DNA of 64,000 nt from Pseudomonas extremorientalis (GTDB lineage Bacteria; Pseudomonadota; Gammaproteobacteria; Pseudomonadales; Pseudomonadaceae). The DNA lies in the NCBI RefSeq assembly GCF_001870465.1, contig NZ_MDGK01000015.1, positions 434,001 to 498,000 on the forward strand. The letters run 5' to 3'. Under the pieces are notes generated by a model. That model saw only the letters and a list, made by a program, of their open reading frames with translations. It made no database searches and had not been told where the DNA came from. Shown here piece after piece: positions 62,073 through 64,000 of this stretch. The translations under genes and the position numbers were made by a program. Positions within the stretch are counted from its first letter, which is position 1, and the number at the start of each line of letters is the position of its first letter.

Positions 62073-64000
62073 TTACAGCAGTTCGAAGGTTTGCTGTTGT
62101 ACGTCCTGGGAATCCAACCCGATCTGCACATTGAACTCGCCTGGCTCGGCCGCGTACTTGAGCTGGGTGTTGTAGAACTTCAAGTCTTCCTCGGTGATGG
62201 TGAAGTGCAAGGTGCGCTCTTCGCCCGCCTTGAGCATGACCTTCTGGAAGTTCTTCAGCTCCTTGATCGGGCGGATCATCGAACCGGCCACGTCCTGGAT
62301 ATACAGCTGCACCACGGTTTCGCCATCGACCTTGCCGGTGTTCTTCACCGTCACGCTGGCGTCGAGCTTGCCGGTCTTGTTCAGGGTGGTGGACGACAGC
62401 GCCATGTCCGACAGGCCGAATGTGGTGTAGCTCAAGCCATACCCAAACGGGAACAGCGGCCCGGTGGTGTCATCGAAGTACTGCGAAGTGTAGTTGCCCG
62501 GTTTGCCTGGGGTGAATGGTCGGCCGATGGTCAGGTGGTTGTAGTAGGTCGGAATCTGCCCCACCGAACGCGGGAAGGTGATCGGCAGCTTGCCCGACGG
62601 GTTGTAGTCGCCGAACAGCACGTCGGCGATGGCGTTGCCGCCTTCGGTGCCGGCGAACCAGGTTTCCAGGATGGCGTCGGCCTGTTGGTTCTCTTCCAGA
62701 ATCGACAGCGGGCGACCGTTCATCAGCACCAGGACCAGCGGCTTGCCGGTGGCTTTGAGGGCTTTGATCAGGTCGCGCTGGCTTTGCGGGATGTTCAGGT
62801 CGGTGCGGCTGGAGGATTCGTGGGACATGCCACGGGACTCGCCCACGGCGGCCACCACCACATCGGCATCCTTGGCAGCCTTGACCGCTTCGTCAATCAT
62901 CACTTGGGCTGGTCGGGTGTCATCGACCACTTCCGGCGCATCGAAGTTGAGGAAGTTCAGGTAGTCGACCACTGCCTTGTCGTTGGTGATGTTGGCGCCA
63001 CGGGCATAGATGATCTTGCCTTTTTCGCCGATCACCGCGTTCATGCCGTCGAGCAGGGTCACCGATTGCTCGGGTTTGCCGGCGGCGGCCCAGCTGCCCA
63101 TCATGTCGATCGGCGCCTTGGCCAACGGACCGACCAGGGCGATGGTCGCGGATTTTTTCAGCGGCAGGGTGTTGTCCCGGTTTTTCAGCAACACCAGGCT
63201 ACGGCGCGCGATGTCGCGGGCCTCGCTGCGGTGCAGGCGGCTTTCGGCGTAGGTGTCGGCCGGGTCATCCTCGGCCTTGCCGATGCGCAGGTACGGGTCC
63301 TTGAACAGGCCCATGTCGTACTTGGCGCCGAGCACTTCGCGCACGGCGTTGTCGATGTCACTTTGTTCGATCTCGCCGGACTTGAGCAGGCCGGGCAGTT
63401 CCTTGCCGTACAGCGTGTCGTTCATGCTCATGTCGATGCCGGCCTTGATCGCCAGTTTCGCGGCTTCACGCCCATCCTTGGCCACGCCGTGCTTGATCAG
63501 TTCGAAGATCGCGCCATGGTCGCTCACGGCCAGGCCCTTGAAGCCCCAGTCCTTGCGCAGCAGGTCGTTCATCAGCCAGGTATTGGCGGTGGCGGGCACG
63601 CCGTTGATCGAGTTCAGCGCCACCATTACGCCGCCGGAACCGGCCTTGATCGCCGCGTGGTACGGCGGCAGGTAGTCCTGGTACATCTTGACCGGGCTCA
63701 TGTCGACCACGTTGTAGTCGCGGCCGCCTTCCACTGCGCCATACAGGGCGAAGTGTTTGACGCTGGCCATGATGCTGTCGGCATTCGCGGGGCTGACGCC
63801 CTGAAAGGCCTTGACCATCACTTCGGCAATGCGCGAGACCAGGTAGGTGTCTTCACCGAAACCTTCGGAGGTACGCCCCCAGCGCGGGTCGCGGGAGATG
63901 TCGACCATCGGCGCGAAGGTGATGTCGAGGCTGTCGGCGGCGGCTTCCTGGGCGGCGATGCGCCCGGAGCGGCCGATGGCGTCCATGTCCCAGCTGGAGG
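62073..64000 (-). CDS. bglX: Periplasmic beta-glucosidase BglX, 5' end cut by window
   Basis: 642 residues of an expected ~760 are present; the N-terminus lies beyond 64000. Glycoside hydrolase family 3: GHAIAAWGRT-type region seen as PMVDISRDPRWGRTSEGFGED, nucleophile loop AVSDHGAIFELIKHG (catalytic Asp), GH3 C-terminal domain, and a final fibronectin III-like domain (GLSYTTFGLSDMALS, VYVQDV-like GETVVQLYIQDVAGS). It hydrolyses beta-glucosides and probably acts in the periplasm. Confidence 0.93.
   Translation of the reverse strand, partial: SSWDMDAIGRSGRIAAQEAAADSLDITFAPMVDISRDPRWGRTSEGFGEDTYLVSRIAEVMVKAFQGVSPANADSIMASVKHFALYGAVEGGRDYNVVDMSPVKMYQDYLPPYHAAIKAGSGGVMVALNSINGVPATANTWLMNDLLRKDWGFKGLAVSDHGAIFELIKHGVAKDGREAAKLAIKAGIDMSMNDTLYGKELPGLLKSGEIEQSDIDNAVREVLGAKYDMGLFKDPYLRIGKAEDDPADTYAESRLHRSEARDIARRSLVLLKNRDNTLPLKKSATIALVGPLAKAPIDMMGSWAAAGKPEQSVTLLDGMNAVIGEKGKIIYARGANITNDKAVVDYLNFLNFDAPEVVDDTRPAQVMIDEAVKAAKDADVVVAAVGESRGMSHESSSRTDLNIPQSQRDLIKALKATGKPLVLVLMNGRPLSILEENQQADAILETWFAGTEGGNAIADVLFGDYNPSGKLPITFPRSVGQIPTYYNHLTIGRPFTPGKPGNYTSQYFDDTTGPLFPFGYGLSYTTFGLSDMALSSTTLNKTGKLDASVTVKNTGKVDGETVVQLYIQDVAGSMIRPIKELKNFQKVMLKAGEERTLHFTITEEDLKFYNTQLKYAAEPGEFNVQIGLDSQDVQQQTFELL

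Overview
The window looks like chromosomal DNA of a fluorescent Pseudomonas (P. fluorescens group). Supporting signs are the GC-rich coding sequence, the gene families (braC/livHMGF, rapA, a TtgABC/MexAB-type pump, pca genes, an OprD-family porin, olsBA) and repeated REPIN hairpins built on the GTGGGAGGGGGCTTG core. About 57 protein genes are supported, two of them cut by the window ends. I saw no rRNA, tRNA, CRISPR array, prophage or insertion sequence.

Layout. 1-1386: a truncated SDR gene and a divergent LysR regulator. 1383-3836: a four-gene bufferin-type operon (DUF2282 precursor peptide, MNIO/DUF692 enzyme, DUF2063 partner, DoxX membrane protein), a recently recognised copper-handling RiPP system. 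3999-8996: branched-chain amino-acid ABC transporter. 9338-19696: DUF2288 protein, a 725-residue tubulin/FtsZ-superfamily-like protein, an MHYT-GGDEF-EAL c-di-GMP protein, a CxxCxxCC protein, an MFS carrier and RapA. 19916-25542: an aminotransferase/RidA/LysR module, two small proteins (one CcoM-like with an ANR box), and a Pit phosphate carrier.

26102-36803 carries essentially the whole protocatechuate branch of the beta-ketoadipate pathway: pcaR, pcaK, pcaIJF, pcaHG, pcaT, pcaB, pcaD, pcaC. PcaR-like operators (GTTCGATAATCG type) lie before pcaR and before pcaI. Protocatechuate enters through PcaK (and perhaps the OprD-like porin at 39372). PcaHG, PcaB, PcaC and PcaD take it to beta-ketoadipate, and PcaIJ and PcaF finish to succinyl-CoA and acetyl-CoA.

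36807-47461: a lipoprotein deacetylase, a putative secreted M91 zinc protease with calcium-repeat-like blocks, the OprD-family porin, and an RND multidrug pump with its divergent TetR repressor and a recognisable TtgR operator. 47777-52768: an ArsR/MFS/old-yellow-enzyme operon, ACP phosphodiesterase, and olsBA (ornithine lipids) behind a Pho-box-like repeat.

52769-53835 is the most striking spot. An exact match to the HrpL hrp box (GGAACC-N16-CCACNNA) lies 78 bases before an unrecognised 271-residue protein whose N-terminus fits type III secretion rules. This is a candidate new type III effector. 53857-60157 is a probable catabolic cluster for an unknown amide or ester substrate (serine hydrolase, M20 amidohydrolase, MFS carrier, amidase, IclR regulator). 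The window ends with a YceI protein, a PLD-family enzyme and a truncated bglX.
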